Source of the DNA: Anseranas semipalmata | Lineage: Eukaryota > Chordata > Aves > Anseriformes > Anseranatidae | DNA: 64,000 nucleotides | Direction: 5' to 3' | Assembly: GCA_013399115.1 (NCBI GenBank) | Contig: VXAA01006526.1 | Location: 810,257 to 874,256, forward strand | Shown: positions 12,288 through 25,437 of the stretch, one piece after another | How positions within the stretch are numbered: position 1 is the first letter of the stretch | Layout: every line of letters starts with the position of its first letter | The notes under the pieces: model-generated | The model's database searches: none | Told to the model about the DNA's origin: nothing | What the model saw: only the letters and a program-made list of their open reading frames with translations | Made by a program: the position numbers and the translations under genes

Positions 12288-15200
12288 AGTTTCTTTATAA
12301 ACATTCAGTACAATATTGTGTGTGCCAAACTATTTTCCATTTAAAAATAATGAATGATTTATTTATTTTCATTGAAGTCTTTCAGCTTTCTAGGGTTGTG
12401 CACTATTCCCTTGAAAGTCTTTCAGTGACAAGGAGAAAAAGTGTCAGGCAGGAGAAATCTCTTTCCTAGGAAGATGTTTGGGGTGACAGTGGTAAGCTGA
12501 CACACCTTACAGGACATCCTTCAACGGGTTTTGGATCTTGACTGGCATATCAAAGGTTACTTTAAAACAAAAGTTAAATAATATACAAACAGTCTAGTCT
12601 TTGATCCTCTAAATCATGGTTATGGATTTTTGTATTTGAATACTTCTCACAAAGACAAGTAATGAACCATTTATTTAATGTGAATGATTGGATAGGCACT
12701 GCTCTTATTCTGTCTGCTAGCCTCCAAGTATATTTTGACTTTAATTCCTTTTCTGGTAAACTTCTTGAATTTGAAGATTTCTGGTCAAACTGTAATTCTC
12801 TGAATGTAAAAATAGATTGGGAATAAGCAGAAAAAGAATATACAAAGCTGTGAAATAATTTCACGTTAAGTCAAAGAACAGAAATATACAGTAAATATCT
12901 TACCTACATGTCAGAGATTGCACAAGCTGACAAGGGACATCAGGATTTGATGAAAATGTATACAATTAAAGAAAAGAACCTGAGGCAGTAGTTACCTACA
13001 TACAGTGAGGCTGTATGTAGAGAGAGTTCAGAGGTTTGGGGCAAATTTTTCATCAGAAAATGTCAGTTCATTGGGACTGAAACTTTTGTCAAAAATATAT
13101 TTTTATGTTTTTTATTTTTATTTTTGTTGCAAAACTAAGGTGCAAGGTGGCATGTTAAGAATGTTTACAGTTATGCTGCTGTTTTTTGCAAGTTGGGGAA
13201 ATAATTTGCTCCCTTTTCTTTTTTTATGTCATTTTTTAAATTATAACTCTCAAACTTTGTGAGGGATATTTTAGCATTTTTTCTTTGGTTTACTTCTAGT
13301 TTCAGTTTGATATTTTTAAAGAAAAAGAAGATGACTGCTACTTTTAAGCACTTCCCTCTATTGGGAAATGGCTGCGTGTTTTACCTCTTTTGAAAGTGGC
13401 TTAATAATTGCAGTAGGACTGAGACATACACATGGAAAAGTGAATTCAGCAGTTACTAGAGATGGTTCAGAACTTCATCACAAAAAAGTTCAAGAATTAC
13501 TTTGGAGAGTCTTTGTTAATTCTCTGAGATATACTTACCAGTTTTGGCTCTCTTTGTGTTCTAATGGACTGGAAAAAGAAGTGTACAAAGTTCCAGCCTC
13601 AAAGTTATTACTAAGTATTTGCCTACCTAAAGTTTGCTCTTGTGTACACTTAGTGAAAACAGGGAGGTCTGCAAATAATTTAGCTAAACAATCAAGCTGT
13701 TGGTTGCTTCATCAAATTGAAGCAGATTCACACATTTGTGAATTGTTTCTATAAACATCAGTTGCTAGAAAATAGACCTTGCTAATGACTGTTGCAGGGG
13801 AGCTTGCCTTTCAGAATATAAATTATTCATGTCACTATTGCCAAAACCAATATATCCAAAATATCTGCTGAGGAAACTGGGATGTCTTGAAATTAAATGT
13901 TGTGAAAATGCACTTTCGGCAAATAAGGATAGAACTGATGGATAATGGAAGCATGAGGCAGACATTACCAGCTGCTACTGGTACAAATTTAAAAGAAATA
14001 CTAATGGCAACTAAAGCTTGCACAAATCTTCTGTTTGGGTTACTGACGAAAATTTTTAATAGCCTTTTTTAACTTTTGTTTAAATTGCATAGCTATTTTT
14101 TTCTTATTCATTCTATCCTGTTAACACCTGTTTGGGTAGCCTTTAATGCTTCTCTAGAGATTTTTTTCTTTTATTTTGTTTTTTGGCTGGCTGGGCAGCA
14201 GCCTTTTATGCTGCTGTGGGTAATCTTTACTCAGAATTCCCAAATGATAGCCCTTACTGACTAGCTGATTGCATTGATTTTGCTGACTGTGTGGTCATTT
14301 TACTGTACAGCTGGTAATAAGGGGGTGAAACAACCTTGGATTTTGGATGTAAGTATGTGGAAACATTTCCATGCACCCATCCTCTCCCTCACCCACTCAC
14401 CCATACATGTACACACACCTGCACACATCCTTTGTATTTTATTAGATCAAGCAGAGAATTAATACATTCCCTACGTGTTAATTACCTTTGGGTAAGGTGT
14501 ATTTCATTTAGTTATTTGTGTCAATAGTCCCATGAAGCCCCGGACTCCAGGTTTGCTACTCATTAGTCTGCACCTGGACAGTTCTCCCAGGGCTCAGGAT
14601 TGATAAGCAGTTTGCATTCTGCGGTGAGTAAAGGGCAGCATGTATTTGATGTATTTGCTTTTCCACAGAAATGGAGAAGAGATCAGATTATAGCCACTTC
14701 TCAGCTACTCAGTTATTCCCTGGGGAAACCCAGCCCTGCTCACCTTTCCCAGCAAAGCCCTACCTTCTCCCTGCCCATCCACCTAGGAGGCAGCAGTTGG
14801 GACAAATATACATCTTTCAGAGCTTTCTGTTCCTTTCTTCCCCTATTTAGCTAAACAGGTAGATTCACAACTGGCCCATGAATACCTCATACTCCTGTGG
14901 CGTGATAGGTATTCAGGAGGCAAGAAAAATGCCTGGCACCCAGCTCCTGAAATCCCTACAGGGCACAAAGCAGTTACTGGGTGGTGTGCATGGAGAAGGG
15001 TTTTTGCTTTAATGTCCATTTAATGAGCAAACATCAACTTAAATGAAGTCTCCCTTCCAGCCTGCTGCTTGCACTTAATTAGGGATGGCCTCTTCCATTT
15101 TCCTAATTTGCTTTCAACTTCCTCAAGTCTTTTGAAGTTTGCTGACATGCAAATAGTGGAATTCATCCTCTTTGAAGATCAGGGCTGCTCATTTTACCTT

Positions 15201-16009
15201 TGTTTTATGTATGAAGGCAAACCTTATTTATTCATTTTTAGTATTAAGTGTCTGTTCTGCCTATCATATATCTTTTCTTCTTATATTCTAATTTTTTATT
15301 GAAGGACAAGGAAACTGGAAAAGATTTATCTTTCTTTATTAACTTTAAAACACATTTGTAAGTGATTATTTGCAAAGTCTTTGAACAACTGCATCCACAA
15401 TCTGTTCTTTAATACAATTTATTTTCCTCTACTCTTCATGTGAACAGGAGTATAATACTGAGGTTTCTGTACACAGCATCTCAGCTGTTGTTTGTCGGAA
15501 ACACAGCCATTGAAATATTTCCTTTGGGGAAAAAGCTAGGTGCAAAAAATATCATGGGCTTCAAAGGAAAAAAAAAAAAATTCTGGAGAAAGAATAGGCC
15601 GGACTTTGTTCTGACCAGCTAGAGAAGAAAGGACTTAGCTGATCTTCTTGTAAGCTTATACTTTAAACTAGAATAAGTTGCAGTATACATATCCATTAAA
15701 AGCTGGATAGCAGAGATTGTGTTTAAATCCCCCAGGCTCTGAAGGTCTGTTGTCCATGCTCAACTTTTTCTTGAAGGGGTGGAAACAGATGGGCTTTTCT
15801 TTGGCTGCATTTAATGTCCTGGCGAGAATGTGCACATGGAGTACAACTGGAACTAAGAGCCTGAAAAAAATTGGTCTGTATTTTTTCCTCCTAATTATTT
15901 AGAATGTAATACGTTCTATCAGGTAAAAATTGCCTAATTATTTAAGGTTTGACAAGTACGGTAAGGAACAAAGCTGTCTGAATAAAATTATGAGGCACAT
16001 ATATACCTC
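12288..16009. other. noncoding sequence, no gene recognised
   Basis: Unique AT-rich sequence. The longest frame is 128 codons on the plus strand (13368-13754), without any domain I recognise. A pyrimidine/CA-rich patch lies near 14370-14430, and small homopolymers occur near 13090-13130 and 15570. The stretch near 14480-14520 is rich in TTAATTA-like homeodomain motifs, but nothing more can be said. Confidence 0.5.
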
Positions 16010-17310
16010 ATGTTCCCTGCTGATGGGCCCTGTGTTGTTGCAGGCTGAGGTGTACTAATTAATCCCAGCCAAATACCATCCCCTCAGTTACCAGCCCCTT
16101 AGATATGCTGCCTGGATGATCAATGGCTGCCCTGTGGGAAATATCGAGGCTATACAAGTTTTATGATTCTGACCCCCTAGGCCAGTTACAAAGTTATCTC
16201 AAGGAGAGGAGCCAACCTGTTTTGCAGAGAGTAACAGCTGCATGCAGTGCTTCAAGGCAATTCCCCACCAGGTAACCGCAGTAGAAAGCTGGAGCTAGCA
16301 TCTGAAGTAAGAGGAGAAATGTGTCCCCAGCCAGTCGTACTGCAAGCTTCACCTCTGAACCTCACACAGGCCCTCTCGTAACGTTTGTATTGCTGGAAAC
16401 CTGGCAAAGGGCATTTATACTCATGGCTGTCAGAGGAAGTGCTTTGTAGCTGTCTTAAAATCCATTTTAATTTCATCTATAAAATATATGTTTGTTTGTG
16501 AAAACATCATACTCACACACAGTACCAGTCAGACCTGAAGAGTTTTAGTAACCCTTTTCGTATGTATTATTTCCAAAGATTAAGGCACAACGCACCTTGT
16601 CTGTACAAGGGTTACCATGACACACAGACAGCATAATTGGAAGTGCACACACTTCCTTAGCAGAGGCTCTCAGGATACTGAGGTTGAATATGGTTTAATT
16701 GTGGCAATCTGCCTGTCTGTTTTCTGCTCCTCAGATTCAGTTTTCTCCTAGGTATCATTATTGCCCTTCATTTCTGTCAGTGGCTTCACAGAAGAGTGAA
16801 CTTAGCCCTGGGATACGATGCACGTGCAGAAGCCTGTCTCCCCTGTTTATCCAGGCTAAGACAAAAGGCTAGACCCTTTGTCTGTTTAAAGTAACCCCAC
16901 AGAAACTGAAGACATTAAACTACAGTGAAATTGGAGCAATGGAGTGGAGAATGTGGCTCTGAAATCTGTGACTCTCTGGGGAAGTCCGGGGCAATATTGC
17001 AGCCCCAGATGCTTGCCCCTCCTCATCCCGCACTAACGAAGCCAGAGCTTGTCACTTCTCTTGTGCTTCAAGCCCTGGCTGCCACCGAGAAACCAAAGCG
17101 TAAGAGCACTGGAATTAAACTGTATGCTTTAATACCTTCTTATCCTATTAGCACGGTGCTTAAATGTGCTGGGGAATTTAAGGATGATTCAAATTACACA
17201 CTTAGAGACATTTTAGTGCTTCAGAAGAAAATAGAGTTTTTGACTGATGGAGCCCAGTTCTTTTCCCAGCTGTACCTTTGTGACCTGCATGTGCTGGTAA
17301 TGTAATGGAG
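16010..17310. other. noncoding patch with raised CpG and a 126-codon frame
   Basis: CpGs recur between about 16270 and 17155, unusual for this window. A plus-strand frame of 126 codons (16925-17305) lies in the right half. Its predicted protein has no recognisable domain, signal peptide or transmembrane segment. Positions 16040-16150 have a dense, low-repeat composition with an ACTAATTAATC motif that would suit a conserved noncoding element. Coding status is unsupported. Confidence 0.35.
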
Positions 17311-20300
17311 GGGGCTGCAGAGCTTCTTAGGGATTTTTAATTTTAAAATGGATGACAAGTATCCATTCACTAATAAATCATATGTAGCAGTTCTGAAGGA
17401 AACAAAAAAGGCTGAAGGCACCTAGTTTTGGTCTTCTGTATTTTTGCACACCCTCTGGTTTCATAGAGTTAACAGTTGTTTGAAGTAGGTGTGGGCAGAT
17501 GGCCAGCTACCCTAATAGTCGAGGCTTGTTGTTCATATAAATTTCATTTTAATTGAGTGCATAGTGAGAGATTTATCAGTCAGTATGATTTTTCCCTAGG
17601 ATCTTTTTCTTGCACTTTTTTTTCCACGGCAGTAGTTTCTTTTGGGCAAGAAAACTCATATAGATTTATTGCTTTTCTCTTTTCTGTGCAACCTTGCCTA
17701 ATAAGACTGTTGCAGTGGCTGCAGTCTAGAAAATTAGCCTGTGAAGTCTTTGTACCCTTGTCTGTCTGCCTCAATCTCCCACAGATCAGGCTAGTAAGAA
17801 GACTTAACTGTGAGCATATCTGTCTTTTTTTCTTATAGACTAGTGTTGGTTCAGGTGGCAGACTGATGAAATGCAGCAGAGGTTCCTGCTTTGCATTCAG
17901 ATTGCAGTACATTGCTTTCTTTCCTTTTCCATTCAGTGGGGTACACACTACTGTCCCTAAAATTAACAATTATAATGTGCATGTGCAACACATATCTATG
18001 AAGTGCCTATGACATTGCAGATGGGAGTGCTATAGTAATTTAATTGTCCCATGGCAACAAACTTTTTGCATAAGCTCCCATTTTATATCCTCAGTTTGGT
18101 AGAAGCAATAGAGACAAAAGAGAATTAATGGATTTAGGTCCAATGTAGTGATAAATATTGGCAGTAAAATGATTTATTGGCTATCTGCTGAGGTTTTTAA
18201 TTGATCTACAGGTGCTTTATGTACTTACAGGTTGTTCTTGAGCTTAGATAGTATATGTAGGTTCATGGCCTCACCCTGTTCAGTATGTCTTTCAGTTGCT
18301 ATATGGTGCATAAAATAGGGTGGCACCTCTCCACAAATGACTCAGACATGTGGACTTTACTAAATATTCAGATGTCCAGACTCCACATATGCATATCAGT
18401 TTATGCCCTATTTAATTCAAATAAACCCCTAAAGTCTCCTTTCTTATGTATGTAAGTGCTATGAGACCTCTCTCTCCCAGTTTGAATGCATGATTTGTAC
18501 TAGACTTATGAGAACTAATGCATGCTTACGGGCAAGGAGAATCAATCCCTTCTTAAAATTGTATATCCTGTCATTTTCTGGAGTTAGTGTGCAGTGTAGT
18601 TTTGTTTACCTCTGACAGCAGTATTTTGGCTACTTTCAAAGTTTATTTTGGTACATACTGCAAATATAGGCAGCATGCTTTTCTAATGACTGTTTCCACC
18701 CCTTAAAGACTGCTGTAGTAGCCAGATCCCTACTAGATATGGCTTATACTAGAACAATTTTTGATTCAGACTAACAGAATAAGGATGGGTGCTTTGTGCT
18801 GCAGGCACTGGCCTGGTGTTGAAAAAAGTTGGAACTCCTGGCCATGTCACACATTTAGTGTATGAAGGTAGGCAAGTTTTCTAGGGACATTTTTTTTTTC
18901 TGTGCCTAAAGCAGCAACTGAACATCCATCGGCATTTTCAAAACCAGCAGAGGATTGGTTTCCATGGGGCTTTTCAGAGTTCCTGTAGAATGCACAGCTC
19001 CAAGCCCAGTAAGCCTGCTGGGAGTCAGCCTGCACTGCCCTTCTTCCTATGTGCTGATGGCCAACGTGCAGGCATCCCAGACATCCTTGGAGCTTCAGGT
19101 ATAACTCTTAAAAAAAAGAAAGAAAAAAAGAAAAAAAAAACAAAAAACAAAAAACAAGAAGACAAACAGAGAGGTCTTAAGTCTACAGGGATCCCAGAAG
19201 CCACTACAGTAAAGTTTCCTTTTTCAATCACATTAAAGATAAATAATCACATCCCCGTGCCTAAACTACCACTTGGACCACCTGGTGGCAATTTGCACTG
19301 CAAGCTCTGAATGACTTTCAAAGTAGTCTTCCATAATGAGATATCCTAAAGACACCCAGGTAACAGGGTCATAATGTGAGTAATAAAAGGCATCTGACAC
19401 TGTTTTCCTATACGATGTCTGCTTTTCCCTCATGAGGTAGGAATTATTAAAAAGTATTTTTGTTGATTTAAGCTGTCATGACAGGTGAAAAGTTTTTGTC
19501 ATTTTCTGGCACTAGATTTGTCACTCTTAGACTGCTAATAAAACAAAACAAGCATACAAACAAGCAAAACCACATCATTTTTATGCTAAATAATCAGTAG
19601 GAACAAATGATCTAAGGAGTTTGCGGGTGACTAACTTAGCTTCAGACAAGAGGAATTTATATTCCTGTACAGGACAAACAGAACTCCTGTGCTCTAGATT
19701 AGTGCTAATCTTGCAGTGATTTGGAATTCATTGCACTTGAGTTATTGCAACCCATGTTTAGGTTGTGTGTTTTACATCTGACTATTCTGTCAGGTACACT
19801 GAAGTGGTTGCTGAAATAAGATGCCCAAGAAGCCACTCAGCCAAGACGTGCCATCTGCTTCCTGATGACTGACAACAGAGAAAGTCTCTTGTGTTACTGC
19901 CAGGGGTATTCTTCCTTTCAAATAACACTGTGCAGAGCCAGAATCATTCTGTGCCATGTCATTAAAGCTGGGAAGGACTCACTTTCTGTTTTACTAGCAA
20001 TTTTACAATTTTTAATCTTGTTCCTTTGGTCAAAAAATAAAATAAAAATTGGACAACCCAAGTACTTCTTTCACTTTTTCTATGTCTAAGTATTTTGTGA
20101 ACTTCTTTAAGGAAACTAATATTTTGAAAAGTAATTTTAATTGAAAAACTAAAAAATGTGCTGATATAAGCACAATGCTTATTCTCTTTCTTAACGATGT
20201 TTCTGAACAACTGGTACACTGTAGAAAAAACTTTTTTTTTCTCTTAATGGCCTATTTATACAAAATATTGAAATGAAAATATGCACTCAGCTTTGACTCT

Positions 20301-21599
20301 GGTGTTGCTATGTATATTTGCTTCAGTTCAGTGGTGATGAACAGTGTAGATTGTTCAGAGATGAAGTGTTAATTGATCAAAAATAGCAGGTTAAAATGTA
20401 CTAGATTCTACCAATTTTAAGTGAAAAATATAAGATAGAATAACCTTCTGCTTGCAGAAAGCTTTTAAATTCCATCAGCCTCCAGCACCCCAGGAGAGGG
20501 GCTGCCCTAATGGAACTCATATCAACTTTCTATCAGATTTCTGAAAAACAGAACACATGAGTAGTCCTAAACAATTTGATCTTAACAGGGGAACCACTGA
20601 AACAACTTATTTCCTGGACCAATACTTGTTTAATACATTTATGACATTCATTTAAATGAATAGCAAATGGTGCATTTTTCAACATTGGCTGAGGAAAATC
20701 AAACAGCAAGCTGCCACCAAAAAAGTTGGTGTCACTTCCTCTGTGTCCTTTCTGCTCTCCATGCCTGTTTGCATGCTCCCAGCTCTTCCCTTGCACCAGG
20801 ACTGGGCCTTGTTTCACTAGGTGAGCCAGTTTCAATCTCTAAACAAGTAGAAAACCAATTTCTTTATTTTTCTTTTTTTTTCCTGTTTAGATTGGTGTAA
20901 ATTGCTAAACCTATTTAGCAGGGTGACAAGTTGATTGCAAATGCTGTCTGCTTGTCTCTATTCCTTCACTCTTCCTCAGCTGTTCTAGCACAGACATTTT
21001 TACATCCATGCCTTGAACCACCTCAAGCAATTGGCACTGGTTACAAATAAAATAGTCAAAACTGGCTATTATTATTCTGGATCAGTTGTCCCCACGGCAG
21101 CACAAATGATTGTCCAAGATGCCGAAAGAGGAAATATCAGGAGCTGGGCGGTCAGAAGAGGGAGAGGAGAGGAGAAGGGCACAGGCCACTTAGGCTGCCA
21201 GGGCTGCTGAAACATATGGATGTCAAATCTGCCCTTAACACATGCTGGATATCTACCCGTGGAGTTAAGAAGAATAGATGGTATAGATTCACACCCTAGC
21301 TTGGCATGTGGTTTTCTCCCAATGCAGATGAAGCCTTAGCTACTGTGATAATGAAAGGTTTCACTGATGAAGCTGCTGCAAAGCACTTGCAAGGCTCTGC
21401 TGTGGCTTAGTGTATCTGGAGTAAGAAGCACAAAGAAAGCTATGCTAATATACTGCTATGTGTTCTGTTCACTGGGATTTATTTATTCTTCTTTTTAAGA
21501 CACATCTTGCAGCTGCGAGGAGTTGAAGAGTGGACTTAAAATTAGAAAGACACTAAGTATGTTACACGAAATAAACTCTAAGTAGAATACTATGTCTGG

Positions 21600-21604
<5 letters not shown>
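17311..21604. other. noncoding sequence, no gene recognised
   Basis: Unique sequence with frames on both strands up to 129 codons (17580-17969 minus), none with recognisable similarity. An A-rich low-complexity tract lies at 19110-19158. No transposon or RNA gene is seen. Confidence 0.55.
19110..19158. repeat. A-rich low-complexity tract
   Basis: Runs of A are interrupted by single G or C bases, giving AAAG and AAAAC-like units. It explains the Lys-rich and Phe-rich short frames that cross it. Confidence 0.9.

Positions 21605-21640
<36 letters not shown>
21605..21640. repeat. poly-T tract, 36 bases
   Basis: An uninterrupted T36, the longest pure homopolymer in the window. Flanking sequence shows no retroposed gene on either side. 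The recorded length should be treated as approximate because such runs are often mis-sized in assemblies. Confidence 0.96.
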
Positions 21641-21642
<2 letters not shown>

Positions 21643-24039
21643 AGTGCATTTTGTGTGTAATAATATATATTTTTTGAACACTACTGTTTTCAGCCTGAAA
21701 CATCTGTATATGTGTCAGTATGGACCATGACAGGGAATCCTATGCAAGCCCTGTTTTATGAATACATAAAACCACATGCAGATAATGACTGAAAGTAATC
21801 TGGATTTAGAGTTATCAGGAATATAGAGGCCCTATTAATAAGAGACTCTGAGCACTGGCAACACCTCTTAGCTTGCTTACTGAAGTCTCTCGTATCATTT
21901 AAGATTTTTGTAATGCATGTCAGCTGAATCATCTACAAGTTTGTCCTAATGAAATTTGGCTAAAATGGTCAAAGTTGCTCCAGACTAAATGAAACTGCCA
22001 CATGTTTTTGACAGTTCAGATGACAGCCTAACATATCTCTCATGGCTCAGGATGATATGCAACATTAGTTTTACAAAATGTGAAAGAGTAGCATATGCCA
22101 GAAGCTACTGTCCTTCAGGCTTTCACATTATTTTTTCACTTTCTTTGAAATGCAAACAAAGTACAAACCTTGAAAGATCAACCATGCACAGATATGGTTT
22201 GTCAGTTACTTAGGAAACAAAAGCAGAAAATAGCAAAAAAAAACAAACAAAACAAACAACAAAACACAACTGATGGTATTTTGCTCTTAAAAGAAATAAA
22301 TCCTGTTGTATTTTGTTTCAGGGGAGTGGGAGGAATTACAAATGAAAAAAGTCTGAGCACCAGTGTCTGGTGGTATTGGTGCAATGTTCACAGAGCAGGA
22401 GCTGAAAGGCTCTTGAGGACTTTCTCCTTTTGGTACCTTTTCGTACTTTTTTACAGTCTTTCAGGTGACTGTCCACTCTGAAGCTAAATGCTCGTCTAAT
22501 TGAGTATCCCAGATTGTATTTTACAGGTGAAGTTCTTCTAAGGCACCACTTCAGTCCAAGAGCCATCCTTCACGCAGCATCCACTTCAGTTCAGGGTTGG
22601 AATTTAAAATCATGCAGTAAGGACAGTGTAACAGTAAGTCTTTAATATAACGTATATTCCTTGTAAGCCTCCTTTTAGAGTCCAGAGCTCAGAATTCTGT
22701 CATCATGATATCACCAAGAATAATGTGAAGAAAGAAGTATACTATTGTGTGGGAATTTTCTTCTCAAGGCAATAGGACCTCACATGCAGTACAGTAATAT
22801 GTCAGGTGAGGCTGATTCTAGAAGTTATCTTTTACTGTTGCACTCTGCATATCTACCATCACACCCATTCACTTTGTATTCTTAAAAAATGCTTACAAAT
22901 ATTAATTTCTCTTTCGTTTTTCTTTGAGATGACAAATACATTAAAAATGAAATGTGGCAGAACAAACAAAAAAAAAAAAACAAAAAACCCTCTTCACTTC
23001 TGCTATGCAAGTGTTATGCAAGTAGCATACAAAAACTAGAGATATATTTTTGTGGCTTTAGTAAATGAATGTTTGGAGAAAACTGTAGTAAATTAATCAT
23101 AAATCTCAATGTGAGGTGACGGTGGGCAGAATCCAGAGGTGGAGTAAAGAATCCGTCTCCATTCACACCAAAGGAACTGCGCTGATTGGCACCATCCGCA
23201 GGTGGAGGGGACATGAGGATGTACAGCAACTATATTCTACAACAAAAATGAAGAAAGAAATAAAAATCAGCCTCTGAAAAATTCCCTCCTGTATATGCAT
23301 GTGCACTGGGGAAAGGAGGTATAAAATAATAAATCTTTAGTTCTGAGAATGGTCTATTTCACCTAATTTTCTGTAAAACAAAATATTTCGATTTATTTCT
23401 TGATGACCTTAATTTTCCCTCCCCCATGTGCTTTGCTCTTGAGGAAGGCTCATAAATATTTCCTTATTATTCCTCTCTTTCTTAGGTTGGTCCCTGTGAA
23501 GGGCTTGGAGGAATTTGTTTATTCACTGTGAATCCTTTCCCTCATCTGTTTTGTTCTTTTGGTCATGAATGTGAAGCAGCAACACAGGACTTTTTTAATT
23601 CTGTTTGTTCTTTAATTTCCTTTTTTTGTTTCTTGTTTATGTTCAGCATTTCACCTGTGAGCTGTCTGTTCAAACTGTGTCCTCAGAACCCTGGCCAGTA
23701 GATTTAGTATGTCATCTCCCATGAAATCATTACATATTTGTTTGCATTCTGACATTAATTTTACATAGCAATTTTCTTATCCCTGACTATTACTGTCAGT
23801 CTACTCAACTTTTTATGTTCAGGATGTTGTTGTGATCCTCCTTTGAGAAGCAGCAGCACTTCCTTGTGCATCACCCCTCCAATATTTGGCTGGGAGAAGG
23901 GCCCTGATTAAAAATTGTCATTTTTTTTTTTAATCCAGTAAAATTCTGTTTAGTTTGAGTCATAAAATAGTTCCTTCTGTTTTTCCACTTTTTACCTGTT
24001 TACTTACTTTCTCAGTCACTCATCAAAAGCCCAACTGAT
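21641..24039. other. noncoding sequence, no gene recognised
   Basis: Unique AT-rich sequence with short A-rich tracts at about 22235-22268 and 22968-22986. Frames are short and unremarkable. No exon or element is recognised. Confidence 0.55.
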
Positions 24040-24970
24040 TGTGGATGCTCCACGCCACTATCACAGCATTGGGCCAAGGCTGAGACCAGAGACTGTGCCT
24101 GCCGCCGTCTGTTCGTGGTCGTGCCTACATTTGTGTTTGACTCTGGCTTGAAGCTCAGGCTCCAGCCCAGAAAACCACCCAGCTCAGCACTATCCTGCCC
24201 AAAGGCAGCTGGGAGCAGCAGGCAGCGGGCTGGCCAAGGAATGGCAGTTCTCCACAGTTATCCCGCCTCAGCCAAAAACAGCACTGGATTGTGAATCGTC
24301 CTGCTCTGCTCCACTAGTGATGAGGGCTAAATTGTTTGCAGATAATAATATCCCCCAGGAGGGAGGCATCAGCAGGCTCTGCTTCCCAGCTGGTCTTGGC
24401 ACTGCAGTCAGGCTGTTCATCTTCACCTCCCGGTGGCATAGAGAAACCGAGAACTCACAGACAGGCCCAGCTCTGGAGACTGCCCACACCTGTCCCCATC
24501 CAGGCAGAAAACACCTTCCATTTCTCCATTACGGCCAGGGCATGGCAGCAGGCAGGGTGAAGGAAGAGCACACACAGCTTCTCATTGTCTCATCAAGGAG
24601 ACAGCAACTAATGCCACTTCCTCTCAGAAACGCAGCAACAGAAGAACATTGGTGAAATTCAGGTTTATGTTGGACTAAAGCACCATACAGCTACTGCTAC
24701 TCCTTCTGTGGGCATTGCAGTTCTGGAGGCACCAGGTGCCTGTTTTCGAGCAGCAGAGCACCACGGTCCCACAGGGGTGAAACAAGTCATTTGTGTGCTT
24801 GAGCAAACAAGTGGCTCTGCCCCTTCCACACCTTCCCCTCGTGAGTTTGAACTATCCTCACAAAGGGAGATGTGCTTCATTTTTAACAGTTAAAAGTGAC
24901 AACTGCAATTTCTCTTCCTTCAGCAAAAATATGGCAATATTGTCGTGAATGAGTCGTCTTATTCACAGCA
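24040..24970. other. GC- and CpG-richer patch, coding status unknown
   Basis: This is one of the most GC- and CpG-rich parts of the window, with a cluster of CpGs at 24101-24124 and further CpGs throughout. It falls well short of a classical CpG island by eye. A 112-codon plus frame (24317-24655) and overlapping frames on both strands have no recognisable domain. It could be a weak regulatory region, an untranslated exon or merely compositional fluctuation. Confidence 0.35.
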
Positions 24971-25097
24971 TTACAGTCTAATTAAAATGTAAAGTTACTA
25001 AAAAACACAGCAGCCCTTTATAAGTGCCCTTATTCTATTAAGCAAATTGGAAACACTTGTATTTGCTGTTTCTCCAAAGGACTATTGCGTTCATGAA

Positions 25098-25122
25098 CAA
25101 GAATTATAAGAACTAATTCTTG
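25098..25122. repeat. inverted repeat, 9-bp perfect arms
   Basis: Arms CAAGAATTA and TAATTCTTG are separated by 7 bp. The surrounding 25070-25190 region is rich in AATTA and ATGCAAA-like motifs. It may bind paired homeodomain factors or simply be chance. Confidence 0.75.
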
Positions 25123-25258
25123 GGCTTTAGCAATATGCAAACAGTGATTTTGCAAACAGATGATTCAATGTAATCATCTCTGGTAACAGAACAAAGTGGT
25201 TCTAGTTGCTAACTATGAACAGCAGTAACCCTTGCAGATAAAGGGAGTTGCTTTCCCA

Positions 25259-25291
25259 AAATCCTCTCACATCGTTTCAAATCCTCTCACA
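25259..25291. repeat. 13-bp direct repeat pair, 20-bp period
   Basis: AAATCCTCTCACA occurs at 25259-25271 and again at 25279-25291. Confidence 0.85.
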
Positions 25292-25437
25292 GTATCCTAA
25301 AATAATATCCAGCACCTTTAATATTTGTTTCCTCTAACTACAATTGGTAGCATGATCCAAAGCTTGTTGCAGCCTGGGAAAAGATCCGGACTTGTTGGAG
25401 CTGGAATAACTCTTGAAGAATTCGGCAGCAAGTGTAC

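Larger units (their letters stand above)
24971..25437. other. noncoding sequence left of the duplicated contig end
   Basis: Unique AT-rich sequence containing a perfect 9-bp inverted repeat (25098-25122) and a 13-bp direct repeat pair at 20-bp spacing (25259-25291). No gene is recognised. Confidence 0.5.

Noticed and set aside
13368..13754. 128-codon plus-strand frame
   Set aside because: No homology, signal or splice context that I can recognise. Length is compatible with chance.
17580..17969. 129-codon minus-strand frame
   Set aside because: It overlaps a 93-codon plus frame, has no recognisable domain and is within chance length for the window.
21605..21640. Poly-T36 as the reversed tail of a processed pseudogene
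   Set aside because: The adjacent sequence shows no polyadenylation signal or coding similarity on the strand that would carry the tail.
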